NCBI GenBank assembly: GCA_937965895.1 | Contig: CALCKS010000026.1 | Coordinates: 1 to 16,175, forward strand | Reading direction: 5' to 3' | Length of the DNA stretch: 16,175 nt | DNA from: an uncultured Campylobacter sp. | Lineage (GTDB): Bacteria; Campylobacterota; Campylobacteria; Campylobacterales; Campylobacteraceae | Shown here: positions 1-7,290 of the stretch, in pieces | Layout of the letters: every line of letters begins with the position of its first letter | Numbering within the stretch: position 1 is the first letter of the stretch | The notes under the pieces: generated by a model | Told to the model about the DNA's origin: nothing | Database searches by the model: none | Seen by the model: only the letters and a program-made list of their open reading frames with translations | Position numbers and translations under genes: made by a program

Positions 1-14
1 AAAATTTTTAGCAG

Positions 15-23
15 ATTATAGCA
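15..23 (-). promoter_or_regulatory. Extended -10 promoter element pointing out of the window
   Basis: On the minus strand the sequence reads TG-C-TATAAT, a perfect extended -10 box (TATAAT from 20 down to 15, TG at 23-22). The -35 region is only AT-rich, which is usual for Campylobacter sigma70 promoters. It points left, so any gene it drives lies outside the window. It overlaps a small hairpin (TAGCAC at 19-24, GTGCTA at 28-33) that could act as an operator or be chance. The rest of 1-173 holds no gene I can recognise, only AT-rich sequence with several AAATTT words. Confidence 0.4.
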
Positions 24-97
24 CAAGGTGCTAAGAATATCTTTAAACTTGATACAACTACTATCAACTAATCTAAAATTTGTTTCTCAAATTTGAC

Positions 98-107
98 TCG
101 CGGTAAA
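98..107 (+). repeat. Ten-base word TCGCGGTAAA, copy 1 of 3
   Basis: TCGCGGTAAA occurs here, downstream of the ankyrin pseudogene. It recurs at 2068-2077 and 2118-2127, on the other side of the intact ankyrin gene, always in the same orientation and outside genes. The local contexts are similar (CAAATTTGACTCGCGG here, CAAATTCGCGG at copy 3). It may mark the borders of the duplicated region. Confidence 0.45.
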
Positions 108-173
108 AGGTTAAAATTAGTCAAATTTGGGATTTGGATTTTTTAAATTTTGACACCAGGTTTTTAAAATCGA

Positions 174-1005
174 CTAAAATTTAAGCTTCAAAACCTCCGT
201 CGCTTCGTAAATTTTCGCCTTTTTTCTTAAAAACTCACACTCGTCCGCCAGCTCGCAAAGTCCTTTTTCTAGTAAAAACTCTATCGCTTTAGTGTTATCA
301 AGCGCTAAATTTCTCTCCATAAAAAATCTAAGCCCGCCTTTGTTAATCTCTTTTAGGCTTTTCAATTCGTAGCCTCGCCGAGCTTTAAAGTAACGCTGTT
401 TTTATGGACAAAAGAGCGCATATCAATGCGATTTGCAGCGTGATTTCGCCCATATCGGCGTTTATGCTAAGTAGCTCTTTAAAAATCCCAAAGCCGTTCG
501 CGCCGTAAATACAGCTTAAAACAAACTTATTATTTGCGTCCGCTCCGTACCTAACCAGCAGCTTTACGAGACGGATAACGTCCGCTTCGCTAAATTTGGA
601 CTTTCGCGCGGGCGATGACGGTCGTAGAAGCGAAGCAGCGATGGCGACAGGGCTGGAAAACACGGCTTTAAATCAGGCTTAAATTTGAGCGATTTTTCTA
701 TTCGCTCAAAGTCGGTTTCGCCGGTATTATATCTTAGTATTAAAGATAAAAGGCGTAAAAGGGCGGTCGCAATACTTACTCGTTTCATCGTTTACGCAGC
801 GCGGGTTTTGCTGCCATAAGTCTAAAATTTGATCCAACCCTTAGTCTATTTGCTCGCTCGTAGCGTTTTCGTTGTAGAAAATCCCAAAATCAGGCACGGA
901 TTTTGGTTGCTCAAAACCTCAATCGCTTCATCTTGCTCCAGCGCAAAAAGTGACACAATCAAAAAAGAGTAGGGCGGGCAGCAAAAATCGTAAAGAAAAT
1001 TTCAT
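174..1005 (-). pseudogene. Decayed paralogue of the neighbouring secreted ankyrin-repeat gene
   Basis: This stretch aligns piecewise, on the same strand, with the intact ankyrin gene at 1101-1997. It begins at an ATG at 1005 with a signal-peptide-like MKFSLRFLLPALLFF. The next part (about 897 down to 740) reads VPDFGIFYNENATSEQID, a TAA at 841-843, then GLDQILDLWQQNP; the intact copy has FFDENATNKQIDAGLDQILD. A frame break near 740 leads to TDFERIEKSLKFKPDL, matching FDFERIKKALKFKPDL. Another near 665 leads to ADVIRLVKLLVRYGAD, matching EAIRLIDLLIANGAD. The last segment (about 365 to 174) reads KAIEFLLEKGLCE and corresponds to DIVKFLLNNGVCK, with about 45 codons of the intact gene missing before it. 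At least three frame changes, one nonsense codon and one deletion make function very unlikely. It appears to be a tandem duplicate that has degenerated; short remnants could still be translated. Confidence 0.85.
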
Positions 1006-1100
1006 CGTCTATTCTTTTGATTTACATCCGTCGCGATCAAATTTGAGCCTTTTAAATCACAAATTTAAAATGGTTTCACACTACATACTCGCCGCGTTTA

Positions 1101-1997
1101 CTATTTTACTTCGTTTATTAGCTTCAGGCTCTCTTTTGCATCGTAGTGAGTTGCGTACTTTTTGAGATTTTCGCACGAGATTTGTAAATTTTCTTGCTTG
1201 CAAACGCCGTTATTTAGCAGAAATTTAACTATATCCTCGCTGTCTAAAATGGTGGCTAGTTTCGTAAAAATTTCCAGCTCTTTAGCCTCAAATTCGTTAA
1301 GCGGTTTAAATTTTAAAAGCTCCTCAAGGTAGCGCATTTTATCTCGGTAAAACTCGGCAAATTTTGCGGTTTTCGTGAACTGCCTTATTATTGGATCAAG
1401 CGGAGCGTTTGCGATCGGCGAGGCACCGTTTTGACCCATAAAGATAGCTATCCCGCCAGCCACACAAAGCATCACATCTTTGTCGCCGCGCGCGCCTTTG
1501 CTAAGAAGGTGGCTAAAAATCTCAAACGCTTCGGTATTACAAGCCATGTGCAAAAGTTCGGGCGAGCCGATATCTGCACCATTTGCTATTAGTAGGTCGA
1601 TGAGGCGTATCGCTTCTTTTTGATCGAATTTATATTTGCCGCTAGGATCTATGCCAAGCGCAATAACCGCGTCAAGAGGGGTGAAAATCATAAATTTATA
1701 GTTTAGATCGGGCTTAAATTTGAGTGCCTTTTTTATGCGTTCAAAGTCAAATTTGCCTGTTTTTATGATTTTTAGGTTGTAGATAAAAGGCGAAAAAAGG
1801 CGGTCGTTAAATTCGCCAAACTCATCATTTACGCGGTGCGGGTTTTGCGATAAAAAATCTAAAATTTGATCGAGGCCTGCGTCTATTTGTTTGTTCGTAG
1901 CGTTTTCATCAAAAAAGATATCAAGGTCAGGCTCTGGTAAATTTGAAGCGAATAAAATTTGAATTAAAACTATAAAGATAACGGCGAGCTTTTTCAT
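1101..1997 (-). CDS. Secreted ankyrin-repeat protein of unknown role
   Basis: An open frame extends upstream to 2087, but I place the start at the internal ATG at 1997. It has a perfect AGGAGG four bases upstream, and it gives a classic signal peptide (MKKLAVIFIVLIQILFA, probable cut before SNLPEP). The mature protein of about 280 residues would be periplasmic. Ankyrin-like helix pairs are visible in the middle, for example TPLDAVIALG followed by AIRLIDLLIANGAD, and AFEIFSHLLSKGA. A further one near the C-terminus is DIVKFLLNNGVC. Such repeats are protein-binding scaffolds; no enzymatic motif is seen. The gene follows plsC after 140 bases, with a hairpin between, so it may have its own promoter, but no clear -10 box is visible. 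A degraded tandem copy lies directly downstream. Its partner and function are unknown. Confidence 0.8.
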   Translation of the reverse strand: MKKLAVIFIVLIQILFASNLPEPDLDIFFDENATNKQIDAGLDQILDFLSQNPHRVNDEFGEFNDRLFSPFIYNLKIIKTGKFDFERIKKALKFKPDLNYKFMIFTPLDAVIALGIDPSGKYKFDQKEAIRLIDLLIANGADIGSPELLHMACNTEAFEIFSHLLSKGARGDKDVMLCVAGGIAIFMGQNGASPIANAPLDPIIRQFTKTAKFAEFYRDKMRYLEELLKFKPLNEFEAKELEIFTKLATILDSEDIVKFLLNNGVCKQENLQISCENLKKYATHYDAKESLKLINEVK

Positions 1998-2104
1998 AAA
2001 TCCTCCTAAATTTACGGCTTTTACGAGGCGGTTAAATTTGGCTTGCGGGCTTAAAACACAAATTAGTTCGCGGTAAATTTGACTCAATTTCAGGTTAAAT
2101 TTAC

Positions 2105-2163
2105 GCGAGAGGCAAATTCGCGGTAAAAACAGGCGTTTTAGACCGCCGCTTTTTGCCTCTCGC
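2105..2163 (-). terminator. Long imperfect hairpin enclosing the end of plsC
   Basis: GCGAGAGGCAAA at 2105-2116 is perfectly complementary to TTTGCCTCTCGC at 2152-2163 (12 base pairs). Inside lie two more nested stems: GCGGT 2120-2124 with ACCGC 2142-2146, and AAAAC 2126-2130 with GTTTT 2135-2139 around an AGGC loop. The structure contains the plsC stop codon (2138-2140) and its last eight codons. No T-run follows the outer stem in the minus direction. However, a competing short stem (GGCG 2147-2144 with CGCC 2135-2132) is followed by TGTTTTT, which is terminator-like. It could terminate the pur-plsC operon or protect its mRNA 3' end. Confidence 0.5.
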
Positions 2164-2824
2164 TATCTAGCGTTTCTTGCATTTTAGCTCTTGCGTTTTC
2201 TAGCCACTCAGGGTCGGCGGTGTCGATGAGATCTAGGCAGATGATTTTGATTTTGCCGTTTTTAAAGCTAAAATTTTTCACATCCAAGATATCCGAACCC
2301 GTGATCACGATGGGCTGGATTTTTAGATTTAGCTTGTCGGCAATGATTTTTGCACCGCCTTTAAACGGCAAAAGCTCCCTTGAGTGCGAGCGCGTTCCCT
2401 CGGGGAAAATCGCCAGCACGCGCCCTTTTTCGACGCGGTCTTGCGCGTCTTTTACGAGCTTGATGAGCGAGCGTTTATTTTCGCGCTCGACCGAGATCAT
2501 TTGCGGTATGTGGATGATCTGGCCGATCACTGGTAGATCGGCTATCTCTTTTTTGGCGATCCAGCAGAGATTTTTAGGATAGACTTCCTCTAAAACGACG
2601 ATATCTAGCATGCTTTGGTGGTTCATGATGATCATATTCGCCCGCTCGTCAAAGTTGCCGATGACTTCGAGCGAATAAAAGCCAAAAAGCCGCTGGCTCC
2701 TACCCCAAATTTTCCTCACACCGTGAATATGCTTTTTAAAAAGCCACATGAAAAACACGACCAAAAGTATGCTGATTAGAAACTCGACCGCGAAATACGC
2801 GGCCTTTATCCTAGAAAATATCAT
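2138..2824 (-). CDS. plsC: 1-acyl-sn-glycerol-3-phosphate acyltransferase
   Basis: The 228-residue product is a PlsC/LPLAT family enzyme. It transfers an acyl chain to lysophosphatidic acid to make phosphatidic acid at the inner membrane. The catalytic HX4D motif is NHQSMLD (His69, Asp74), and the substrate-binding block is FPEGTRS at 140-146. The N-terminus has a hydrophobic segment at about residues 10-29 that would anchor it in the membrane. Length is normal for the family. The ATG overlaps the 3' end of the preceding SH3-domain gene by 14 bases and has only a weak ribosome site, suggesting translational coupling. It is the last gene of the ctpA-pur operon. Phospholipid synthesis has no direct link to purine synthesis, but this order is conserved in Campylobacter (C. 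jejuni Cj0516, from memory). Confidence 0.92.
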   Translation of the reverse strand: MIFSRIKAAYFAVEFLISILLVVFFMWLFKKHIHGVRKIWGRSQRLFGFYSLEVIGNFDERANMIIMNHQSMLDIVVLEEVYPKNLCWIAKKEIADLPVIGQIIHIPQMISVERENKRSLIKLVKDAQDRVEKGRVLAIFPEGTRSHSRELLPFKGGAKIIADKLNLKIQPIVITGSDILDVKNFSFKNGKIKIICLDLIDTADPEWLENARAKMQETLDSERQKAAV

Positions 2825-4163
2825 CTTTTTTCACCCAGCCTATCTTGCCGTCGTCTAGTAAAATTTTGACGTAGTCCTCGCGCTCGCCGAGGATCTCGAT
2901 CTTTTCCTCTGCTTTTGAGGTATAAAATACGCTCGAGTTTTGCGTAGGCAAAATTTTTACGTTTATGTTTTGCCTTAGCGTCGCGCCGCCAAACGGGTTG
3001 TAGCTATAAAGGATATAGGCTCCAAGGCCGACCACGACGACGAGGAATATCGCGTCGCGCTTAAACAAAAATGTGATCAAGAAAATACCGAAAAGCGCGT
3101 AAACTCCGATATTTTTATAAATTTCAAATTTGCTTTGCTTTGGATTTAGCCCGATTTGTGTGCTGATCTCGTCGTCTTCCACGACTACCGGGAGCGAAAA
3201 GCTCACGAAATCTTTTTTAGCAAGGCTAAAATAGTTAAAATCTATCGAGGTTTTTTCAGGAGAAAAGATCGCGAAATAATATCCGCTTTGCGCGTCAAAT
3301 TCGCCGCTCGTGGAGTCTACGCCTTGTTTGATGATGTCCTTGTCCTCGATGAAAAAGTCCGCGATGTTGCCTTTTTGCGCATTTACTTCGACGATCATAA
3401 TGAGATTTTTGTCGTCGAATTTATTGGTTTTATATTTTTTTACTTCGAGATTTTGAGCAACGACGTGGTTGTATTTCTCGCCGCTTTTTAGCGCTACAAT
3501 TTTAGGTAGCGAAAGCGTTAAATTCGCCGTCTGGAAAAACTCGCCGTTGCGCTTTAAATTTACCGTGATTTTTGGATTTTTCACGGCCTCGGCGGAGACC
3601 TCGGCGTAAATTTGAGCCTTGTAAACCCCTTTGCCGTCGTTATCCCAGCGCAAATTTGAGCTTAGCCATTTTAGGTTTTCGGTTTCTGGCAAGATAGTTT
3701 GCAGATCAACGGCGATGTTATCCTGGATATCGACCGAGAGCGTAAAGCTAAAAATTTGCCCGACGTAGACTTGCTTTGGCGCGTTTAAAGCCTTGATAAT
3801 GATGTCGTTTGGCTGCACGCGCTCGTAGAGCTGGCTGTCTTTTAAATTTAGCTCTGGCTCGTTGGTTGGCGCGATATTTTGAGGGATAGGTTGACGTAGA
3901 TGCGTACCGCCTTGGTTGCTTACGGCTTGGCTTTGCGCTACGGGAGCTCTGTTTTGCGTAGCCGTACTTTGCGTCTGGCTTGGAGTTCTATTTTGTGTGC
4001 TCGGCGCTCTGTTTTGCAAATTTGGCTTTTGTGCCGGCGTTTGCGGAGCGGGCTTGATTACTTTTTGGCTTTGCTCGTCGCCCATCATATCAAATACGCT
4101 AGGCTCAGTGGCCCCGCAAGCTAAAACAAATATAGTAAAAAAGGCTAAAAAGGGCTTTAGCAA
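2811..4163 (-). CDS. Membrane-anchored periplasmic protein with C-terminal SH3-like domain (Cj0515-like)
   Basis: This 450-residue protein has no known function. The start is a TTG at 4163, with AAAAGGG about six bases upstream inside purQ, and it overlaps purQ by seven bases. The first 16 residues form a signal sequence ending VLAC, a plausible lipobox with Cys16. Residues 30-105 are rich in Gln, Pro, Asn and Thr, with a repeated short unit (QNRAPS, QNRTPS, QNRAPV), which suggests a flexible linker. Residues about 115-335 are beta-rich and resemble the oxygen-tolerance/BatD style of extracellular domain, but I cannot confirm that family. Two transmembrane segments follow (about 351-367 and 370-388). 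Residues 398-450 look like a bacterial SH3 domain (NVKILPTQNSSVFY ... DDGKIGWVKKDDIF), a fold often used to bind cell-wall peptides. An envelope role is likely; its placement between purQ and plsC looks like conserved synteny rather than a pathway link. Confidence 0.8.
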   Translation of the reverse strand: MLKPFLAFFTIFVLACGATEPSVFDMMGDEQSQKVIKPAPQTPAQKPNLQNRAPSTQNRTPSQTQSTATQNRAPVAQSQAVSNQGGTHLRQPIPQNIAPTNEPELNLKDSQLYERVQPNDIIIKALNAPKQVYVGQIFSFTLSVDIQDNIAVDLQTILPETENLKWLSSNLRWDNDGKGVYKAQIYAEVSAEAVKNPKITVNLKRNGEFFQTANLTLSLPKIVALKSGEKYNHVVAQNLEVKKYKTNKFDDKNLIMIVEVNAQKGNIADFFIEDKDIIKQGVDSTSGEFDAQSGYYFAIFSPEKTSIDFNYFSLAKKDFVSFSLPVVVEDDEISTQIGLNPKQSKFEIYKNIGVYALFGIFLITFLFKRDAIFLVVVVGLGAYILYSYNPFGGATLRQNINVKILPTQNSSVFYTSKAEEKIEILGEREDYVKILLDDGKIGWVKKDDIF

Positions 4164-4822
4164 ACTAGCCCTTTTAGCATCTTTAGTCCATCATCCGTGC
4201 CTAAAAACTTCTCGCAGGCGCGCTCTGGGTGAGGCATGAGGCCAAATATCTTTTTGTTCTTATCGCAAATTCCTGCTACCTCGTCGACCGAGCCGTTTGG
4301 ATTTAGCTCTGCGCCGTTTGCGTCGCAGTATTTTAGCAGTACCTGATCGTTGTCGTAGAGACCTTTTAGTGTCGCCTCATCGGCGTAAAAGTTGCCCTCG
4401 CCGTGAGCGATCGGGATGTTTACGATCTCGCCGACGCTCAAATTTGATAGAAATTTATTTGCGTTTGAGATCACTTTTAGGTGGTGGTATTTTGAGATGA
4501 AGCTCAAATTTTCGTTTCGTCTCATCGCACCCGCGAGCAGTTTTAGCTCGCACAGCATCTGAAAGCCGTTGCAAATGCCAAGCACGTATCCGCCTTTTTG
4601 CGCGTGTTTTACGACCGCGCTCATCGCCGGGCTAAATTTAGCGATAGCTGCCGTGCGCAAGTAGTCGCCGTAGCTAAATCCGCCCGGAAGTACGATAAGA
4701 TCGGCGTTTATCTCGCTTTCTTTGTGCCAGACTATCTGCGTCTGGCAACCCAAAAGCTCAAAGGCGTACTTTGTATCTTGCTCGCAGTTTGTACCTGGAA
4801 ACAAAACGATGGCGACTTTCAT
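4157..4822 (-). CDS. purQ: Phosphoribosylformylglycinamidine synthase, glutaminase subunit PurQ
   Basis: PurQ is a class I glutamine amidotransferase that supplies ammonia to PurL for conversion of FGAR to FGAM, the fourth step of de novo purine synthesis in the cytoplasm. The 221-residue length is standard for the separate small subunit. The nucleophile is Cys84 in GICNGFQ, and the partner residues are His198 and Glu200 in MPHPE. The N-terminal FPGTNCEQD and the LPGGFSYGDYLR block are hallmark PurQ motifs. The ATG overlaps the purS stop as ATGA, so the two are translationally coupled, consistent with the PurQ-PurS-PurL complex. PurL itself is not in the window. Confidence 0.96.
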   Translation of the reverse strand: MKVAIVLFPGTNCEQDTKYAFELLGCQTQIVWHKESEINADLIVLPGGFSYGDYLRTAAIAKFSPAMSAVVKHAQKGGYVLGICNGFQMLCELKLLAGAMRRNENLSFISKYHHLKVISNANKFLSNLSVGEIVNIPIAHGEGNFYADEATLKGLYDNDQVLLKYCDANGAELNPNGSVDEVAGICDKNKKIFGLMPHPERACEKFLGTDDGLKMLKGLVC

Positions 4823-5079
4823 TTTGCGCTCTCACATTTATCGTTCAAATTTATCTCGTAGTCCTCGATGACGGTGTTTGCGAGCAGTTCTTCGCACATT
4901 TTGGTGAGCTCCTTGCGCGCTTCGTCTTTGCTTGCGGCGTCTATGTCGAGCACGATTTGTTTGCCTATTCGCACGCCGCTTACGTTATTAAATCCAAGCG
5001 AGCCGAGCGCGTGCTCGACTGCCTTTCCTTGCGGGTCTAAAACGCCGTTTTTTAGGGATACGTTGATGGTAGCTTTCAT
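4819..5079 (-). CDS. purS: Phosphoribosylformylglycinamidine synthase subunit PurS
   Basis: This small 86-residue protein is the structural bridge between PurQ and the small-type PurL in bacteria that split FGAM synthase into three chains. The beginning MKATINVSLKNGVLDPQG and the following AVEHALGSLGFNNV are typical of the family, as is the length. The ATG lies one base after the purC stop and is preceded by AAGG at six bases. Its own stop overlaps the purQ start. The presence of PurS predicts a short, PurS-dependent PurL elsewhere in the genome. Confidence 0.94.
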   Translation of the reverse strand: MKATINVSLKNGVLDPQGKAVEHALGSLGFNNVSGVRIGKQIVLDIDAASKDEARKELTKMCEELLANTVIEDYEINLNDKCESAK

Positions 5080-5080
5080 T

Positions 5081-5797
5081 TTAAACCTTAGATAAAATTC
5101 TTTTTAAAACTTCTTCGTAGGCGACTTTTACGCTACCGAGATCCTGGCGAAATCTGTCTTTGTCAAGCTTTTCGTTCGTAGTAGCATCCCAAAAGCGACA
5201 ACTATCTGGGCTGATCTCGTCTGCTAGCAGGATATTTCCGTCTTTATCGACGCCGAATTCGACTTTAAAATCGACTAATTTTAAGTTTCTGTCTGCGAAA
5301 AATTTAAACAAGATAGCGTTTATCTCGCGACCCATATGTTTTAGCCTATCAAGGTCGTTTTCGCTCTTAACTAAGCCCATGATTAGACAGTGTTCGTCAT
5401 TTACGAGCGGATCGTGCAGATCGTCGTTTTTGTAGTAAAACTCTACCAATGGAAACGACAAAACCGTGCCTTCTTTTATCGCAAGGCGCTTTGTTAGCGA
5501 ACCGGTTGCGATATTTCTCATGACCACTTCAAGCGGGATGATTTCACATTTTTTCACGAGCTGTTCGGTGTCGCTTAGGGTTTCGACCAGGTGAGTCGGG
5601 ATGCCTTTTTCTTTTAAAAGATGAAAAAGCTGCGTCGAAATTTTGTTATTTAGCGCGCCTTTACCGGCTTCGTTACCTCTTTTTTGCGCATCAAAGGCGG
5701 TTAAGTCGTCTTTAAATTCTGCTATTAGCAAGTTCGCATCGTCTGTTGCGAACATCTTTTTTCCCTTGCCCTCGTAGATCAGCTCTTTTTTTTGCAT
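5081..5797 (-). CDS. purC: SAICAR synthetase PurC
   Basis: PurC joins CAIR and aspartate with ATP to form SAICAR in de novo purine synthesis. The 238-residue protein has the family length and start, with [13 protein letters not shown] forming the ATP-binding beta strands. The signature [14 protein letters not shown] follows in the middle, and the nucleotide-binding [14 protein letters not shown] lies near the C-terminus. The ribosome site AGGAG, eight bases before the ATG, is fused to the stop codon of ctpA (TAAGGAG), so the two genes are likely coupled. It is the first of three consecutive purine genes. Confidence 0.96.
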   Translation of the reverse strand: MQKKELIYEGKGKKMFATDDANLLIAEFKDDLTAFDAQKRGNEAGKGALNNKISTQLFHLLKEKGIPTHLVETLSDTEQLVKKCEIIPLEVVMRNIATGSLTKRLAIKEGTVLSFPLVEFYYKNDDLHDPLVNDEHCLIMGLVKSENDLDRLKHMGREINAILFKFFADRNLKLVDFKVEFGVDKDGNILLADEISPDSCRFWDATTNEKLDKDRFRQDLGSVKVAYEEVLKRILSKV

Positions 5798-5808
5798 TTT
5801 TGCACTCC

Positions 5809-7113
5809 TTATTTTAGCTGTAAAATTTTGATCGCGTCAATCGCCGATTTTAGTTGTATATCGTCGTTTACGTTAGCCTCGGTTATTATAGTCTTATTGT
5901 CCGTGATTTTCGTAGCGTTTTTGTCGCTATTTGCGTCTATTTTACTTAGTTCGTTGGTTAGGTGTTTTTTTAGTTCGCTCTCTTTTATAGAAAAGGCATT
6001 TTCATCCTGCTGAGGCACTTTGCCAGGAAATACGATAATATCAGGCTCAACGCCTGTTGCTTGGATAGTGCGGCCGCTCGGCAAATAGTAACGCGCGATA
6101 GTTAGGCGGATGGCCTCTTTGTCGTCCACTGGAAGGATGATCTGCACGCTGCCTTTACCGAACGTCTTTTCGCCGATAACGACGGCGCGTTTGTGGTCTT
6201 GTAGCGATCCGCTCACGATCTCGCTCGCGCTCGCGCTTCCGCCGTTAACTAGCACCGCAAGCGGTAAATTTGTGATTTTATTTGCTCTTGCGGCTTTAAA
6301 TTCGCTATTTTCGCTCTCGTTTCTGCCCTTTTGAGATACGATCACACCGCTATCTATAAACAAATTCGTTAGTCCAACCGCTTGGTTTAAAAGTCCGCCC
6401 GGGTTGTTGCGAAGGTCAAGGATGATGCCTTCCGCTTTTGGATACTTTTTGATAAATTCCTCGGCCTTTTCGGTTACGTGCTTATCAAAATTCGTCACGC
6501 GAAGATAGAGGATGTTGTCTTTTTCGATCATCTTTGCGTAAACGGACTCGACTGAGATGATGTCGCGCACTAGCTTGACGTCAAACGGCTTTTGCTCGCC
6601 TTTTCTCACGATGGTTATCGTGATAGGCGTCTTTGGTTTGCCACGCATTTTATTTACAGCTTCATCTATAGTAGTGCCTAGAGTCGCGTTGCCGTCGATG
6701 CGCAGGATGATGTCGCCGCTTTTTATACCGGCTTTATCCGCAGGCGTATTTTCGATAGGCGAGATGACCGTTAGGGCGCCGTCTTTCATGCCGACGGTTA
6801 TACCAAGACCGCCAAATTCGCCGTTTGTTTGCACCTGCATATCTTTAAACGCCTTTTCGTTTAAAAATCCCGAATGCGCGTCAAGATTGTTTAAAAGCCC
6901 CTCTATGGCCTTATCCACGATCTCTTTAAACTGTAAATCATCAACATAATATTTCTCGATAGTAGAAATGGTTTTTGTAAGTTTAGAGAGCGATTGCAGT
7001 TTGGAATTCGATCCGTCCTCGGTGGCTTTAGCATTTAAATTTGCGCTAAAAACCGCTCCGAATATCATCGCGCCCGCAACGCTTGAAAACAAAAACGTCT
7101 TTTTTTTATTCAA
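5809..7113 (-). CDS. ctpA: Carboxy-terminal processing protease, S41 family (CtpA-like)
   Basis: This is a periplasmic serine protease of the S41 (CtpA/Prc) family, which trims C-termini of envelope proteins. The start is TTG at 7113, chosen because AGGAG lies seven bases upstream and because the next ATG would cut into the signal peptide (residues about 1-29, ending NLNAKA). A PDZ domain covers about residues 95-180 (GGLGITVGM ... [14 protein letters not shown]). The protease core follows with [10 protein letters not shown] at 233-242. The likely nucleophile is Ser295 in GGSASASEI and the general base Lys320 in KTFGKG; these are aligned by spacing to the known Ser/Lys dyad of the family. Total length of 434 is typical. 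It leads the operon with the purine genes, which is conserved Campylobacter synteny rather than a shared pathway. The substrate is not predictable. Confidence 0.93.
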   Translation of the reverse strand: MNKKKTFLFSSVAGAMIFGAVFSANLNAKATEDGSNSKLQSLSKLTKTISTIEKYYVDDLQFKEIVDKAIEGLLNNLDAHSGFLNEKAFKDMQVQTNGEFGGLGITVGMKDGALTVISPIENTPADKAGIKSGDIILRIDGNATLGTTIDEAVNKMRGKPKTPITITIVRKGEQKPFDVKLVRDIISVESVYAKMIEKDNILYLRVTNFDKHVTEKAEEFIKKYPKAEGIILDLRNNPGGLLNQAVGLTNLFIDSGVIVSQKGRNESENSEFKAARANKITNLPLAVLVNGGSASASEIVSGSLQDHKRAVVIGEKTFGKGSVQIILPVDDKEAIRLTIARYYLPSGRTIQATGVEPDIIVFPGKVPQQDENAFSIKESELKKHLTNELSKIDANSDKNATKITDNKTIITEANVNDDIQLKSAIDAIKILQLK

Positions 7114-7181
7114 AGTTAATCTCCTGCCTTTTGAGTGGGGGTATTTTAGTTAAATTTGCCTAAAAATAGGATAAAAGATTT

Positions 7182-7200
7182 AATAAAATTTAATTTTATT
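7182..7200. repeat. Short inverted repeat in the ctpA/clpB divergent region
   Basis: AATAAAAT (7182-7189) and ATTTTATT (7193-7200) are perfect complements around a TTA spacer. The site sits between the divergent ctpA and clpB starts, about 70 bases from the ctpA TTG, where it could be an operator. The region is so AT-rich that chance is a fair alternative. Confidence 0.3.
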
Positions 7201-7232
7201 TCGTAAGTGTTTATATTAAATAACTTAGGTAA

Positions 7233-7253
7233 CTTGACAATAATCGACTAAAG
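7233..7253. promoter_or_regulatory. HAIR-like operator (probable HspR site) over the clpB promoter
   Basis: CTTGACA (7233-7239), seven bases, then ACTAAAG (7247-7253) matches the HAIR consensus CTTGAGT-N7-ACTCAAG at 11 of 14 positions with the exact spacer. It covers the -35 box and the spacer of the clpB promoter, a position suited to repression. HspR is known to repress clpB and other chaperone genes in Campylobacter and Helicobacter. The match is imperfect, so assignment is an inference; no CIRCE element is seen here. Confidence 0.55.
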
Positions 7254-7262
7254 TTATATAAT
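7234..7262 (+). promoter_or_regulatory. Sigma70-type promoter of clpB
   Basis: TTGACA at 7234-7239 and TATAAT at 7257-7262 are both exact consensus boxes separated by exactly 17 bases. Transcription should start near 7269, leaving a leader of about 20 bases before the ribosome site AAAGGAG and the clpB ATG at 7291. An exact -35 box is unusual for Campylobacter, where this element is generally poorly conserved. Such a strong promoter would suit a gene held down by a repressor. Confidence 0.8.
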
Positions 7263-7290
7263 ACGCTCATTATAAACTAAAGGAGAAAAA

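Noticed and set aside
951..975. Phase-variable homopolymer in the pseudogene signal peptide
   Set aside because: The tract near the first frame break is only six T on the minus strand, too short for typical Campylobacter phase variation, and other lesions downstream already disrupt the frame.
950..1165. A plus-strand open frame of 71 codons across the pseudogene and ankyrin gene end
   Set aside because: It lies opposite sequence explained by the ankyrin pair, lacks a ribosome site and shows no family resemblance.
1998..2087. N-terminal extension of the ankyrin protein starting at 2087
   Set aside because: The extension would place the signal peptide internally and has no good ribosome site, while the ATG at 1997 has AGGAGG four bases upstream.
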